Shown: in pieces, positions 16,603 through 24,367 of the stretch
Position numbering within the stretch: the first letter of the stretch is position 1
How the letters are laid out: the number at the start of each line of letters is the position of its first letter
Assembly: GCA_036489025.1 (NCBI GenBank)
Contig: DASXGN010000028.1
Coordinates: 310,001 to 374,000 of the forward strand
Reading direction: 5' to 3'
Origin: Dryocola sp036489025
Lineage (GTDB): Bacteria; Pseudomonadota; Gammaproteobacteria; Enterobacterales; Enterobacteriaceae
DNA length: 64,000 nt
The notes under the pieces: generated by a model
The model's input: the letters and a program-made list of their open reading frames with translations, nothing else
What the model was told of the DNA's origin: nothing
The model's database searches: none
Made by a program: the position numbers and the translations under genes

Positions 16603-17604
16603 TTAATCTTTGGCGACGGCGTCCAGCACGCGAACAAGCTGGGTCACGAAGCCGTATTCGTTATCGTACCAGGCGACCGTTTTTACCAGCTGTAAATCAC
16701 CCACTTCAGTGACCTCCGTCTGGGTGGCGTCGAACACCGAGCCAAAATGGGTGCCGACGATATCCGACGAGACAATCTCCTCATCCGTATAGCCGAAGGA
16801 TTCATTCCCCTCGGTGGCTTTCTTCAGCGCGGCGTTAATGTCATCGACGGTGACTTTTTTCTCCAGAATAGAAACCAGCTCGGTCACCGATCCCGTCAGC
16901 GTGGGTACGCGCTGGGCGTGGCCTTTCAGCTTGCCTTGCAGTTCCGGAATAACCAGCCCGATAGCTTTTGCCGCGCCGGTGCTGTGCGGAATAATGTTTT
17001 GCGCCGCAGCGCGTGAGGCGCGAAGATCTTTCCCGCGTGGCCCGTCAACCAGCGACTGGGTTCCGGTATAGGCGTGAATGGTGGTCATGGTGCCGAGCTT
17101 GATGCCGAAGCTGTCGTGCAGGGCTTTGGCCATCGGGGCCAGGCAGTTGGTGGTGCAGGAGGCAACCGACAGGATTTTATCTTCCGCCGTGATGGTATTG
17201 CAGTTGACGTTAAAAACGATGGTTTTCATCTCGCCCGCCGGAGCAGAGATAAGCACTTTTTTCGCACCGGCCTCCAGGTGCGCGCTGGCTTTCTCCTCAG
17301 AGGTGTAGAAGCCCGTGCTTTCGATGACGATCTCTACGCCTTCTTTGCCCCACGGAATGTTCTTCGCCTCTTTTTCGGCATAGACCGCAATATGCCTGCC
17401 GTTAACGATCAGCGCGTCCTCGGTGAATTCCACCGTGCCGTCGAAATTGCGGTAGCTGGAGTCATGCTTGAGCAGATAGGCCAGCACTTTCGGAGAGGTC
17501 AGATCGTTTATCGCCACGATGTCTACGTCGCTATTTGTTTCCAGCACGCGGCGCAGGACTAAACGCCCAATGCGGCCAAAGCCATTAATGCCAATTTTTT
17601 TCAT
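16603..17604 (-). CDS. gapC: glyceraldehyde-3-phosphate dehydrogenase GapC (intact)
   Basis: A 333-residue type I phosphorylating GAPDH. The NAD site is KIGINGFGRIGRLVLRR (2-18), the catalytic Cys is in SCTTNCLAPMAK (about 150), the catalytic His is in TIHAYTG (about 177) and the C-terminal WYDNEYGF is complete. The start ATG has AGGAAT upstream. Position next to cybB and aldA matches the E. coli gapC locus, which is a broken pseudogene in strain K-12; here it is uninterrupted. It is probably a second GAPDH besides a housekeeping gapA elsewhere, so its physiological role cannot be read from the sequence. Confidence 0.9.
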   Translation of the reverse strand: MKKIGINGFGRIGRLVLRRVLETNSDVDIVAINDLTSPKVLAYLLKHDSSYRNFDGTVEFTEDALIVNGRHIAVYAEKEAKNIPWGKEGVEIVIESTGFYTSEEKASAHLEAGAKKVLISAPAGEMKTIVFNVNCNTITAEDKILSVASCTTNCLAPMAKALHDSFGIKLGTMTTIHAYTGTQSLVDGPRGKDLRASRAAAQNIIPHSTGAAKAIGLVIPELQGKLKGHAQRVPTLTGSVTELVSILEKKVTVDDINAALKKATEGNESFGYTDEEIVSSDIVGTHFGSVFDATQTEVTEVGDLQLVKTVAWYDNEYGFVTQLVRVLDAVAKD

Positions 17605-17796
17605 GACGGATTCCTCATTTTTTACAGTGGGAAGTAGCAAAATCCATAATCAACACTAAGTGATAGTTCATAACGGAGTGGGCCGCAAACCCGGAGCACG
17701 CCAGCTGGCCGTCATAAAAATTCACCAGATGTTAATGATTTCCTGCGTGTTTGCCGCTATCCTGGACGAATTGTTCAGACACGGCGGAACCGTTAA

Positions 17797-18333
17797 ATGC
17801 GTAGCAAATACACATCGTTACAGATAGGCCTTCACTGGCTGGTTTTTCTTTTGGTGGTCACGGCCTACTGCGCCATGGAGCTGAAGGGATTTTTCCCGCG
17901 CAGCGCCCGGCCGCTCATTAATGCCGTGCACGTTACCTGCGGGCTAAGCGTGCTGGTGCTGATGGTGTTACGTCTGCTGGTGAGGATTAAATACCGCGCT
18001 CCGGCCATCGCCCCGAAACCGCATCCGGCGATTATCGGGCTGTCTCATCTGCTGCACACGGTGATTTACCTGATGTTTATCGTGCTGCCGATCTTCGGTT
18101 TCCTTACCGTTTACTTCAAAGGCCACGACTGGTCGGTGCTGGGTATTCCGATGCCGCACGCGCCGGAGCTGGACGAAGACCGGCAGTTTACGGTGAAAGA
18201 GATCCACGAAACCATCGCCAATATTGGCTACTTCGTGATAGGCATTCATGCTTTCGCCGCGCTTTTTCATCATTACGTCTGGAAAGACAATACGCTGCTG
18301 CGCATGATGCCGGGCAAAAAAAACCGCGATTAA
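17797..18333 (+). CDS. cybB: cytochrome b561 CybB (superoxide:ubiquinone oxidoreductase family)
   Basis: A 178-residue inner-membrane di-heme cytochrome matching E. coli CybB, with four transmembrane helices (about 12-30, 46-64, 86-106, 142-165). Candidate heme-ligand His residues are in IGLHWLV (about 13), NAVHVTC (about 48) and the late IGIHAFAALFHHYVWKDNTL segment. E. coli CybB oxidises superoxide and passes electrons to ubiquinone. It is divergent from gapC and its stop overlaps the stop of the convergent azlD-like gene by four bases. Confidence 0.93.
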   Translation: MRSKYTSLQIGLHWLVFLLVVTAYCAMELKGFFPRSARPLINAVHVTCGLSVLVLMVLRLLVRIKYRAPAIAPKPHPAIIGLSHLLHTVIYLMFIVLPIFGFLTVYFKGHDWSVLGIPMPHAPELDEDRQFTVKEIHETIANIGYFVIGIHAFAALFHHYVWKDNTLLRMMPGKKNRD

Positions 18334-18653
18334 GCCACGCCAAAATAGCGCATCGCCGCCGTGACGAAGGCCGAAGCCAGAATCACGGCTATCAGCGGCA
18401 TTTTGCGCCAGGCAAGAAAAACGCCCACGCCAACGCCGGTCACCCGGGCAATCCCCGCAAAGTGATCGTTCTCATAAAAGGTGGTCGCAATGGCCACCGA
18501 GAACAGCAGGATCGTCGCCGCATCGGACAGCATTAGCTTTGCATAGTCAGACAGCGCCAGCCGGCTGCCGAGCTTAGCCCCGCACAGGCGCATCAGATAG
18601 GTTCCCGCCGACAAAAGCGCCAGCCCCGCGATAATATTCAGGGTATCGCCCAT
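18330..18653 (-). CDS. AzlD-family branched-chain amino acid exporter subunit
   Basis: A 107-residue protein with about four hydrophobic segments, the size and pattern of AzlD. AzlD works with AzlC, encoded immediately upstream with a one-base TAATG overlap, as a two-part exporter (YgaZ/YgaH type) for branched-chain amino acids or analogues. Conserved small-subunit features are TYLMRLCGAKLG near the N-terminus and the final VTAAMRYFG. Confidence 0.87.
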   Translation of the reverse strand: MGDTLNIIAGLALLSAGTYLMRLCGAKLGSRLALSDYAKLMLSDAATILLFSVAIATTFYENDHFAGIARVTGVGVGVFLAWRKMPLIAVILASAFVTAAMRYFGVA

Positions 18654-19315
18654 TATTTCTTCCTCGCCAGTAGGCCAAGCATCGAGAGTAAAACGGGAAT
18701 GCCGACCGGCGTAAACGGCGTGGCGAGCAGTGAAATTCCCGCGCCGGAGAGAGCGCGAATTAACGTTGTGCGATTTTTAAAGGCGGGAACAACCAGCGCC
18801 AGCAAAATGGTCGGGAATACCGCATCAAGCCCGATAGTTTCCGGCGCGGGCAAAAGCGAGCCGACAACGCTGCCGATGACCGTACCGAGCGGCCAGAACA
18901 ACGCCACGCCCATGCCGCACAGCCAGTAGGCGGCCTTACGCTGTTCGAGGGTTGACTGCGAAAGGCCAAATACGACGCTTTCATCGTTCATGATATGGCA
19001 GCCGATATAGCCCGTTAGACGTGAGCCAACCAGCTCGCGAACCGCGATGCCGAACGGAAAATGGCGCGCGTTTACCAGCAGTCCGGCAATTGCCGCCGCA
19101 ATGGGATTACCGCCGCTGGCAATAATGGCGATAAACATAAATTCGGACGCGCCGGCCAGCACCACGACGGCGCTAACGATCGGCAGCCAGAGAGGAAAAC
19201 CGTAGGCAACGGCGAGGGAGCCGTAGGAAATCCCCACGACGCCCACCGCCAGGCAAATCAGGAAGATTGCTTTTTTTGTATCCTGCGCAAGGCTTGAGAA
19301 GCGTGGTATTGACAT
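18653..19315 (-). CDS. AzlC-family branched-chain amino acid exporter large subunit
   Basis: A 220-residue membrane protein. The AzlC signature region with GISYGSLAVAYGFPLWLPI (about 28-46), GASEFMFIAIIASGGNPIAAA (about 53-73) and NARHFPFGIAVREL (about 79-92) is complete, followed by further hydrophobic helices. With AzlD it forms an amino acid efflux pump. The start at 19315 is preferred; ATGs further upstream would extend into the shared promoter. The divergent XRE-cupin gene is the probable regulator. Confidence 0.9.
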   Translation of the reverse strand: MSIPRFSSLAQDTKKAIFLICLAVGVVGISYGSLAVAYGFPLWLPIVSAVVVLAGASEFMFIAIIASGGNPIAAAIAGLLVNARHFPFGIAVRELVGSRLTGYIGCHIMNDESVVFGLSQSTLEQRKAAYWLCGMGVALFWPLGTVIGSVVGSLLPAPETIGLDAVFPTILLALVVPAFKNRTTLIRALSGAGISLLATPFTPVGIPVLLSMLGLLARKK

Positions 19316-19376
19316 AAGTACTCTCATAACGAACGTAATGTGCATTATAATGAACAATCAGCAGGGCTATATCAAG

Positions 19377-19393
19377 TCGAACGTTTCGTTCGA
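19377..19393. promoter_or_regulatory. inverted repeat between azlC and the XRE-cupin gene
   Basis: TCGAAC-GTTTC-GTTCGA is a perfect 6-base inverted repeat five bases before the regulator start. Related GAAC/GTTC motifs recur at 19331 and 19351, and a TATAAT is at 19346-19351. This is a plausible operator for autoregulation and control of the exporter. Confidence 0.55.
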
Positions 19394-19397
19394 TATA

Positions 19398-19964
19398 ATG
19401 AACGATGAGGTAAGTGTGAACCAGCCGATTGATGTCATTGCTAAGAGCCTGGTCAGAGAGCGCGAGCGTACCGGGATGTCGCTGGCCGAAGTGGCCCGCC
19501 GCGCAAATATTGCCAAATCCACGCTTTCCCAGCTGGAGGCGGGAAACGGCAACCCGAGCCTGGAAACGCTGTGGGCGCTGTGCGTGGCGTTAAACATTCC
19601 TTTCGCCCGGCTGCTTGAACCGCAGGGCAACAGCACGCAGGTGATTCGCAAAGGAGAGGGGGCCAGGGTCGTTTCCGAGCGTGCAGATTACCAGGCGATT
19701 CTGCTGGCTGCCTGCCCGCCGGGCGCGAGGCGCGACGTCTATTTGCTGATGACCCAGCCCGGTGAAGAACGCCTCTCTCAGCCGCACACGCCGGGTTCCG
19801 TGGAGCATATTATTGTGACTCAGGGGCGGGCGCTGGTAGGCACCACGGAAAATCCCCAGCGGCTCAACGCCGGAGATTACATTTGCTATCCCGCCGACGA
19901 AGAACACCTGTTTAAAGCGCTGGAGCCCGACACGCTGGCGATTTTGGTGGCCGAGCAAAGCTAG
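19398..19964 (+). CDS. XRE-family regulator with C-terminal cupin domain
   Basis: A 188-residue regulator. The helix-turn-helix is SLAEVARRANIAKSTLSQLEAGNGNPSLETLWALC (about 28-62) and the C-terminal cupin barrel has PHTPGSVEHIIVTQGRALV (about 135-153) and LNAGDYICYPADEEHLF. The ATG at 19398 is used; a GTG at 19416 with GATGAGG upstream is an equally good start and would remove six residues. Divergent placement next to azlCD suggests it controls that exporter, with the cupin sensing an amino acid or related molecule. Confidence 0.85.
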   Translation: MNDEVSVNQPIDVIAKSLVRERERTGMSLAEVARRANIAKSTLSQLEAGNGNPSLETLWALCVALNIPFARLLEPQGNSTQVIRKGEGARVVSERADYQAILLAACPPGARRDVYLLMTQPGEERLSQPHTPGSVEHIIVTQGRALVGTTENPQRLNAGDYICYPADEEHLFKALEPDTLAILVAEQS

Positions 19965-19991
19965 CCGGTTGACAGAGCATAGGACCGCATG

Positions 19992-20006
19992 GTTGTATTG
20001 TACAAC
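19992..20006. promoter_or_regulatory. MarR-type operator overlapping the promoter
   Basis: GTTGTA-TTG-TACAAC is a perfect palindrome starting 17 bases after a consensus -35 box TTGACA (19969-19974), so it overlaps the expected -10 region. It probably allows the MarR-GNAT protein to repress its own gene. Confidence 0.7.
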
Positions 20007-20027
20007 TATATTTTTGAGGCCTGACTC

Positions 20028-20981
20028 ATGTCGATCGATTCTTCCTTAATCGCCGAAATTCGCGCGGCGTCGCGCACCATGGTACGTGAACTCGGCTTCC
20101 TGAACGCCACGCTTGCCGCCACCGACTATTCCGCTTCGGCGGTTCACAGCCTGCTTGAGCTGGAATCGCAGGAAGAAATGTCGGCGGCGCAGCTGGTGCA
20201 GGTGCTCGGGCTTGAGAAATCCAGCGTCAGCCGCATGCTGGCAAAGCTGGTGAAGGCCGGTGAAATTGCTGAAGGCGCGGATCGGCTGGACAGCCGCGTG
20301 AAAACCCTCTTCCTGACGGTAAAAGGCCAGAAAACCGTCAACAACATTCATGCTTTCGGCCAGCAGCAGGTCACTAACGCCCTTGAGGTTTTGAATCCTT
20401 CCCAGCAGCAGGCCGTGGCTCAGGGACTCGCCGCCTATGCACAGGCGTTAAAGATCTGCCGTCTCGGCGAAGCAGCCCGGATCACCAATCAAATTGACAT
20501 CAGCACCGGCTATTGCCCTGGCGTCGTGGGCCGGGTTGCGGAAATGCATGCCGATTACTATTCCCGAAACTACAGTTTTGGTCAGTTCTTTGAGAGCAAA
20601 GTGGCGATGGGCATTGCCGAATTTGTCGGGCGGCTGAATAAACCCTGCAACGAAATCTGGGTGGCGACGCGTCACGGCCGGGTGGTTGGCTCCGTCGCTA
20701 TAGACGGTGAGGATCTCGGCCCCGGCGAGGCGCATTTGCGCTGGTTTATTCTGGACGAGGGGTGTCGGGGCAGCGGAGTCGGACGCAGTCTCATTGAAAA
20801 GGCCGTGGCCTTTTGCGACGAACAGGGTTTCGAGGTCACGCACCTGTGGACGTTTAAAGGCCTGAACGCCGCCAGACGACTGTACGAATCCTGCGGTTTT
20901 ATGCTGGCCCTTGAAGAGCAGGGCACGCAGTGGGGAAGTCTGGTCACCGAGCAACAGTTTACCCGCCCCCAAAAGAAATAA
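20028..20981 (+). CDS. MarR-family regulator fused to a GNAT acetyltransferase
   Basis: A 317-residue two-domain protein. Residues about 5-145 are a MarR winged helix (recognition region LGLEKSSVSRMLAKLVKAGEI about 63-83, wing LDSRVKTLFLT about 87-97). Residues about 150-310 are a GNAT domain with the acetyl-CoA loop DEGCRGSGVGRSLIEKA (about 244-260) and a C-terminal LYESCGF. Such fusions are known, but the substrates and effectors are mostly undetermined. It stands alone between a palindromic operator and the NsrR-type promoter of the next operon. Confidence 0.9.
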   Translation: MSIDSSLIAEIRAASRTMVRELGFLNATLAATDYSASAVHSLLELESQEEMSAAQLVQVLGLEKSSVSRMLAKLVKAGEIAEGADRLDSRVKTLFLTVKGQKTVNNIHAFGQQQVTNALEVLNPSQQQAVAQGLAAYAQALKICRLGEAARITNQIDISTGYCPGVVGRVAEMHADYYSRNYSFGQFFESKVAMGIAEFVGRLNKPCNEIWVATRHGRVVGSVAIDGEDLGPGEAHLRWFILDEGCRGSGVGRSLIEKAVAFCDEQGFEVTHLWTFKGLNAARRLYESCGFMLALEEQGTQWGSLVTEQQFTRPQKK

Positions 20982-20984
20982 TAT

Positions 20985-21008
20985 AAAGATGCATTTAAAA
21001 TGCACTTT
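20985..21008. promoter_or_regulatory. NsrR-type operator of the yeaR-yoaG operon
   Basis: The arms AAAGATGCATTT and AAATGCACTTT overlap at the centre to form a near-perfect palindrome of 24 bases. It agrees closely with the NsrR consensus of enterics (AAGATGCATTT half-sites). In E. coli yeaR-yoaG is induced by nitrate/nitrite and NO through NarL and NsrR, so the site fits the genes that follow. Confidence 0.8.
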
Positions 21009-21078
21009 ATGAGAAATCTTGCCCGGCAACCTGTGGTCTAATACGAAGCATGAAGTGACAACCTGTGAAGGGGGAACC

Positions 21079-21405
21079 ATGCTTCGTATACCATCCCACT
21101 ATATCCATACGCGATCCACGCCATTCTGGACTCGGCAAACGGCCCCGCCGGGGATCTTTGAGCGCCATCTTGATAAGGGCACGCGGCCCGGCGTATACCC
21201 GCGTTTATCGGTCATGCGCGGGGCGGTCAAATACCTCGGCTTCGCCGATGAAACCAGCCCTCAGCCTAACGACACCTTCGTGATTGAAGCCGGACATTTT
21301 GGCGTTTTCCCACCGGAAATCTGGCATTGCATCGAGCTGATGACCCCTGATACCTGTTTCAACATCGAATTTTTTGTTGACCCTGAAGTCCTGAGACAGG
21401 CCTGA
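21079..21405 (+). CDS. yeaR: YeaR-family protein, first copy
   Basis: A 108-residue DUF1971 protein, close to E. coli YeaR: the N-terminal IPSHYIHTRSTPFW, then FERHLDKGTRPGVYPRLSVM and the final CFNIEFFVDPEVL. The fold is a small cupin-like barrel, with His residues in the WHCIEL segment. YeaR is part of the nitrate/NO response in E. coli; its biochemical role is not settled, and some relatives are annotated as tellurite-resistance-like. The ATG at 21079 has AGGGGGAACC upstream. It is followed 34 bases later by a second copy. Confidence 0.9.
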   Translation: MLRIPSHYIHTRSTPFWTRQTAPPGIFERHLDKGTRPGVYPRLSVMRGAVKYLGFADETSPQPNDTFVIEAGHFGVFPPEIWHCIELMTPDTCFNIEFFVDPEVLRQA

Positions 21406-21439
21406 GCGGTCAGCCCTGACGAATGAGGAGCACCAGATA

Positions 21440-21790
21440 ATGCACATTCCTGAAAATTACGTTCACACCCGCTCGACGCCGTTCTGGAACAAAGAAACCG
21501 CCCCGCAGGCGCTGTTCACCCATCACAATACGAAAGCCGGCGTTTATGGTCGACTGTCCGTCATGCAGGGCGCAGTGAAATACTTTGGTTTTGCCGATGC
21601 CGACGCTACCGAGCCGGATATGGAGGTGATTATTGAAGCGGGTTCATTCGGCATTTCGCCGCCGCAAAAATGGCACCGCATTGAGCTGCTGACCGACGAC
21701 ACCTATTTCAACATCGATTTCTTCGCCGACCCCGAGGCAACGCTTTCCGGCTCCGGTATCGGTAAAGTTGTGAACACGCACAGAGGTTAA
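21440..21790 (+). CDS. YeaR-family protein, second copy
   Basis: A 116-residue DUF1971 protein alignable with the previous gene throughout: NYVHTRSTPFWNKETAP, GVYGRLSVMQGAVKYFGFAD, PQKWHRIELLTDDTYFNIDFFADPE. It has lost the FERHLDKGTRPGVY form (here FTHHNTKAGVY) but has a longer C-terminal tail. Which copy is the true yeaR orthologue is unclear: the first keeps the N-terminal block, this one lies next to yoaG and has the YFNIDFF form. GAGGAG precedes the ATG. This is a tandem duplication with divergence. Confidence 0.88.
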   Translation: MHIPENYVHTRSTPFWNKETAPQALFTHHNTKAGVYGRLSVMQGAVKYFGFADADATEPDMEVIIEAGSFGISPPQKWHRIELLTDDTYFNIDFFADPEATLSGSGIGKVVNTHRG

Positions 21791-21792
21791 CG

Positions 21793-21975
21793 ATGAGCAA
21801 AGCAACCTATACCGTGACCGTTACCAATAACAGCAACGGCGTTTCCGTGGACTATGAAACCGAAGCGCCGATGACCCTGCTGATACCGGACGTTGCGGCT
21901 GACGTGGTCAAAGATCTGGTGAATACCGTTCGCGCCTATGACACTGAAAACGAGCACGATGTTTGCGGCTGGTAG
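21793..21975 (+). CDS. yoaG: YoaG, small DUF1869 protein
   Basis: A 60-residue protein almost identical to E. coli YoaG (SKATYTVTVTNNSNGVSVDY ... YDTENEHDVCGW). It forms a small dimeric protein of unknown function and is co-transcribed with yeaR in E. coli. The start is two bases after the preceding stop, so it is translationally coupled. A clear terminator follows. Confidence 0.93.
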   Translation: MSKATYTVTVTNNSNGVSVDYETEAPMTLLIPDVAADVVKDLVNTVRAYDTENEHDVCGW

Positions 21976-22008
21976 GTTCCTGACCCGAGAGTTTATCGTC
22001 TGACTCTA

Positions 22009-22037
22009 AGGCCCGCTTACACAGCGGGCTTTTTTTT
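22009..22037 (+). terminator. intrinsic terminator of the yeaR-yoaG operon
   Basis: GGCCCGC and GCGGGCTT form a short GC-rich stem (22010-22016 with 22024-22030) followed by eight T residues, a classic Rho-independent terminator. Confidence 0.88.
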
Positions 22038-22100
22038 GTGCTGCCTTCGAGTCATGACCACGTACTTAAAGATATTGCCCGCAGCAAATAAAACAGGATA

Positions 22101-22120
22101 GGATACCCCCCTATAGTATC
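22101..22120. promoter_or_regulatory. FrmR operator
   Basis: GATAC and GTATC arms flank a C-run and TATA (GATACCCCCCTATAGTATC), followed by another GGGGG just before frmR. This is the form of site recognised by CsoR/FrmR-type repressors. It lies 12 bases before the frmR start. Confidence 0.8.
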
Positions 22121-22131
22121 AAGGGGGCGTT

Positions 22132-22407
22132 ATGCCGCATTCACCTGAAGACAAAAAGCGTATCCTCACCCGGGTTCGGCGCATTCGCGGCCAGACCGAG
22201 GCGCTGGAACGCGCGCTGGAAAATGGCGATCCCTGCCTCGCTATCCTGCAACAGATCGCCGCCGTGCGCGGGGCAGCCAACGGTCTGATGGGCGAGATGA
22301 TGGAAATCCACCTCAAAGACGAGCTGGTCGCGGGGGAAACCTCCGAGGATCAGCGCGCCGCGCGCATGGCGGAAATCGGCCATTTAATCCGCTCTTATCT
22401 AAAATAA
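22132..22407 (+). CDS. frmR: formaldehyde-sensing repressor FrmR
   Basis: A 91-residue all-helical DUF156/CsoR-family protein. The reactive N-terminal Pro-2 and the Cys of NGDPCLAIL (about residue 35) are both present, which is the residue pair that formaldehyde cross-links in E. coli FrmR. RGQTEALERALENG and AVRGAANGLMGEMMEIHL are typical family helices. It represses itself and the downstream frmA; the gap to frmA is 32 bases. Confidence 0.93.
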   Translation: MPHSPEDKKRILTRVRRIRGQTEALERALENGDPCLAILQQIAAVRGAANGLMGEMMEIHLKDELVAGETSEDQRAARMAEIGHLIRSYLK

Positions 22408-22439
22408 TGACTATTCCCACCTGACAACGGAAGAAGAAG

Positions 22440-23558
22440 ATGAAATCACGTGCTGCAGTTGCATTCGGTCCGGGCAAGCCTCTGGAAATCGTTGAAATTG
22501 ACGTTGCGCCGCCGCGCAAAGGCGAAGTGCTGGTCAAAATTACCCACACGGGAGTTTGCCATACCGATGCGTTTACGCTTTCCGGTGACGATCCTGAAGG
22601 CGTCTTCCCGGCGGTTCTCGGCCATGAAGGCGGCGGGATCGTGGTTGAAGTGGGCGAGGGCGTAACCAGCCTGAAGGCGGGCGATCGCGTCATTCCTCTG
22701 TACACCGCGGAATGCGGCGAATGTAAGTTCTGCAAATCCGGCAAAACCAACCTCTGCCAGGCCGTGCGCGCCACCCAGGGTAAAGGCCTGATGCCGGACG
22801 GCACCACGCGCTTCTCCTACAACGGCGAGCCGATTTATCACTACATGGGCACCAGCACCTTTAGCGAATACACCGTCGTGGCTGAAATCTCGCTGGCGAA
22901 GGTGAACCCGCAGGCTCCGCTTGACAAAGTCTGCCTGCTTGGCTGCGGCGTGACCACCGGCATCGGCGCGGTTCACAACACGGCCAAAGTTAAAGAAGGC
23001 GATACCGTAGCCGTATTCGGCCTGGGCGGAATTGGCCTGGCGGTGATTCAGGGCGCGGTGCAGGCGAAAGCGGGCCGTATCATCGCGGTCGACACCAACC
23101 CGGAAAAATTCAGGCTGGCCACCGAAATGGGCGCCACCGACTGCATCAACCCGCAGGATAGCGAGAAGCCGATTCAGGATGTGATCGTTGAGCTAACCGA
23201 CGGCGGAGTAGATTTCAGCTTTGAATGTATCGGCAACGTCAACGTGATGCGTTCGGCGCTTGAATGCTGCCATAAAGGCTGGGGCGAGAGCGTGATTATC
23301 GGCGTGGCGGGCGCGGGGCAGGAAATCAAAACCCGCCCGTTCCAGCTGGTAACCGGACGCGTCTGGCGTGGTTCTGCCTTTGGCGGTGTAAAAGGGCGCA
23401 CCCAGCTGCCGGGCATGGTTGAAGACTCAATGGTGGGGAAAATCAATCTCGATCCGTTTATCACTCACCGCATGCCGCTGGAGCAGATCAACGAGGCGTT
23501 TGATTTAATGCACGAAGGGAAGTCCATTCGTACCGTGATTCATTTCGGCGACGAATAA
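22440..23558 (+). CDS. frmA: S-(hydroxymethyl)glutathione dehydrogenase / class III alcohol dehydrogenase FrmA
   Basis: A 372-residue zinc medium-chain dehydrogenase. Catalytic zinc ligands are in GVCHTDAF (about residue 40) and GHEGGG (about 61), structural zinc Cys are in CGECKFCKSGKTNLC (about 92-106), and the NAD fold is VAVFGLGGIGLAVIQGA (about 188). It oxidises S-hydroxymethylglutathione to S-formylglutathione in formaldehyde detoxification, and also acts on S-nitrosoglutathione. E. coli has frmB (S-formylglutathione hydrolase) next; here frmB is not present in the locus. Confidence 0.95.
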   Translation: MKSRAAVAFGPGKPLEIVEIDVAPPRKGEVLVKITHTGVCHTDAFTLSGDDPEGVFPAVLGHEGGGIVVEVGEGVTSLKAGDRVIPLYTAECGECKFCKSGKTNLCQAVRATQGKGLMPDGTTRFSYNGEPIYHYMGTSTFSEYTVVAEISLAKVNPQAPLDKVCLLGCGVTTGIGAVHNTAKVKEGDTVAVFGLGGIGLAVIQGAVQAKAGRIIAVDTNPEKFRLATEMGATDCINPQDSEKPIQDVIVELTDGGVDFSFECIGNVNVMRSALECCHKGWGESVIIGVAGAGQEIKTRPFQLVTGRVWRGSAFGGVKGRTQLPGMVEDSMVGKINLDPFITHRMPLEQINEAFDLMHEGKSIRTVIHFGDE

Positions 23559-23572
23559 TGTCCTGACGCTCC

Positions 23573-23610
23573 GGCTCTTATTCCTTCTCATTCGTGGAGG
23601 AATAAGAGCC
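23573..23610. terminator. hairpin between frmA and the small exported protein gene
   Basis: GGCTCTTATTCC (23573-23584) and GGAATAAGAGCC (23599-23610) are perfect 12-base inverted arms between two convergent genes. There is no T-run next to it. Confidence 0.6.
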
Positions 23611-23617
23611 AGCCGCG

Positions 23618-23863
23618 CTAAACCAAAAAAGTGCCGGGCTTGCGTTCCTGCACGTGGTGATGGAATTCGCGGAAATCAGCGGCTGATTCCTCGGCGCTTT
23701 GGCGAATTTCATCGCTGTCGGCCTGGTGACGCAGCAGCATATCCGCGCTTTTTACCACTAAAAATAGATGCCCATGCGATTCGGCGGCGGTCTGGCCTGA
23801 AAACAGCGCGGCCCCCATCAGCAACAAAATCATTCCTACTCTGGACCTCAATTGTTTAACCAT
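23618..23863 (-). CDS. small exported protein, unknown
   Basis: An 81-residue protein with a signal peptide (about 1-27, LLLMGAALFSGQTAAES) and a short mature part rich in His, Glu and Asp (ESHGHLF, LLRHQADSDE, EFHHHVQERK). The His clusters might bind metal, but this is only a suggestion. The start at 23863 has GGGG about 6 bases upstream; a codon at 23878 is an alternative. I do not recognise a family. It converges on frmA and is separated from the SMR gene by about 170 bases. Confidence 0.6.
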   Translation of the reverse strand: MVKQLRSRVGMILLLMGAALFSGQTAAESHGHLFLVVKSADMLLRHQADSDEIRQSAEESAADFREFHHHVQERKPGTFLV

Positions 23864-24037
23864 TTGCCCCAACCTCATTAACGTGACCGGGCCAACTGTA
23901 CATATGATTTCCCATGGTGACTATTCGAAAATTCAAAAGAATTGTCAGCAGTGTAAAAGTCGTCATCCCGCAGATTTTGTTGACGAAAGGTTAAACTATG
24001 CTGTGGCAAACTGCCGCGCGTTGGCGGCAGGCTTCAC

Positions 24038-24367
24038 TTAGTGAGCGACGGATTTTGAGAACAGGTTGATCACCAGCACGCCAATAATAATTAGCGCCAT
24101 CCCGGTTAGCGCGGGCCAGTCAAGCTTCTGGCCGAGGAACAGCCAGCCTACCGCGCCAATCAGCACGATGCCCGCGCCGGACCAGATGGCATAAATCACG
24201 CCGGTCGGAATCGTGCGCATGGTCAGCGACAGGCAATAAAACGCCACGGCGTAGAACACAACGCTTGCTACGCTCGGCCACAGGCGGCTAAACCCTTCCG
24301 ACAGTTTCAGCGAGGTGGTGGCAATCACTTCTGCCACGATGGCAATCATCAGCCAGGTGTAGGTCAT
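24038..24367 (-). CDS. small multidrug resistance (EmrE-type) transporter
   Basis: A 109-residue SMR protein with four transmembrane helices. The essential membrane Glu is at residue 13 (IAIVAEVIATT), and the LSEGFSRLWPSV, GVIYAIWSGAGIVLIG and GVLVINLFS motifs agree closely with EmrE. It should act as a dimer exchanging protons for cationic compounds. The ATG overlaps the stop of the upstream TetR gene (ATGA), so both form one operon that TetR probably represses. Confidence 0.92.
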   Translation of the reverse strand: MTYTWLMIAIVAEVIATTSLKLSEGFSRLWPSVASVVFYAVAFYCLSLTMRTIPTGVIYAIWSGAGIVLIGAVGWLFLGQKLDWPALTGMALIIIGVLVINLFSKSVAH

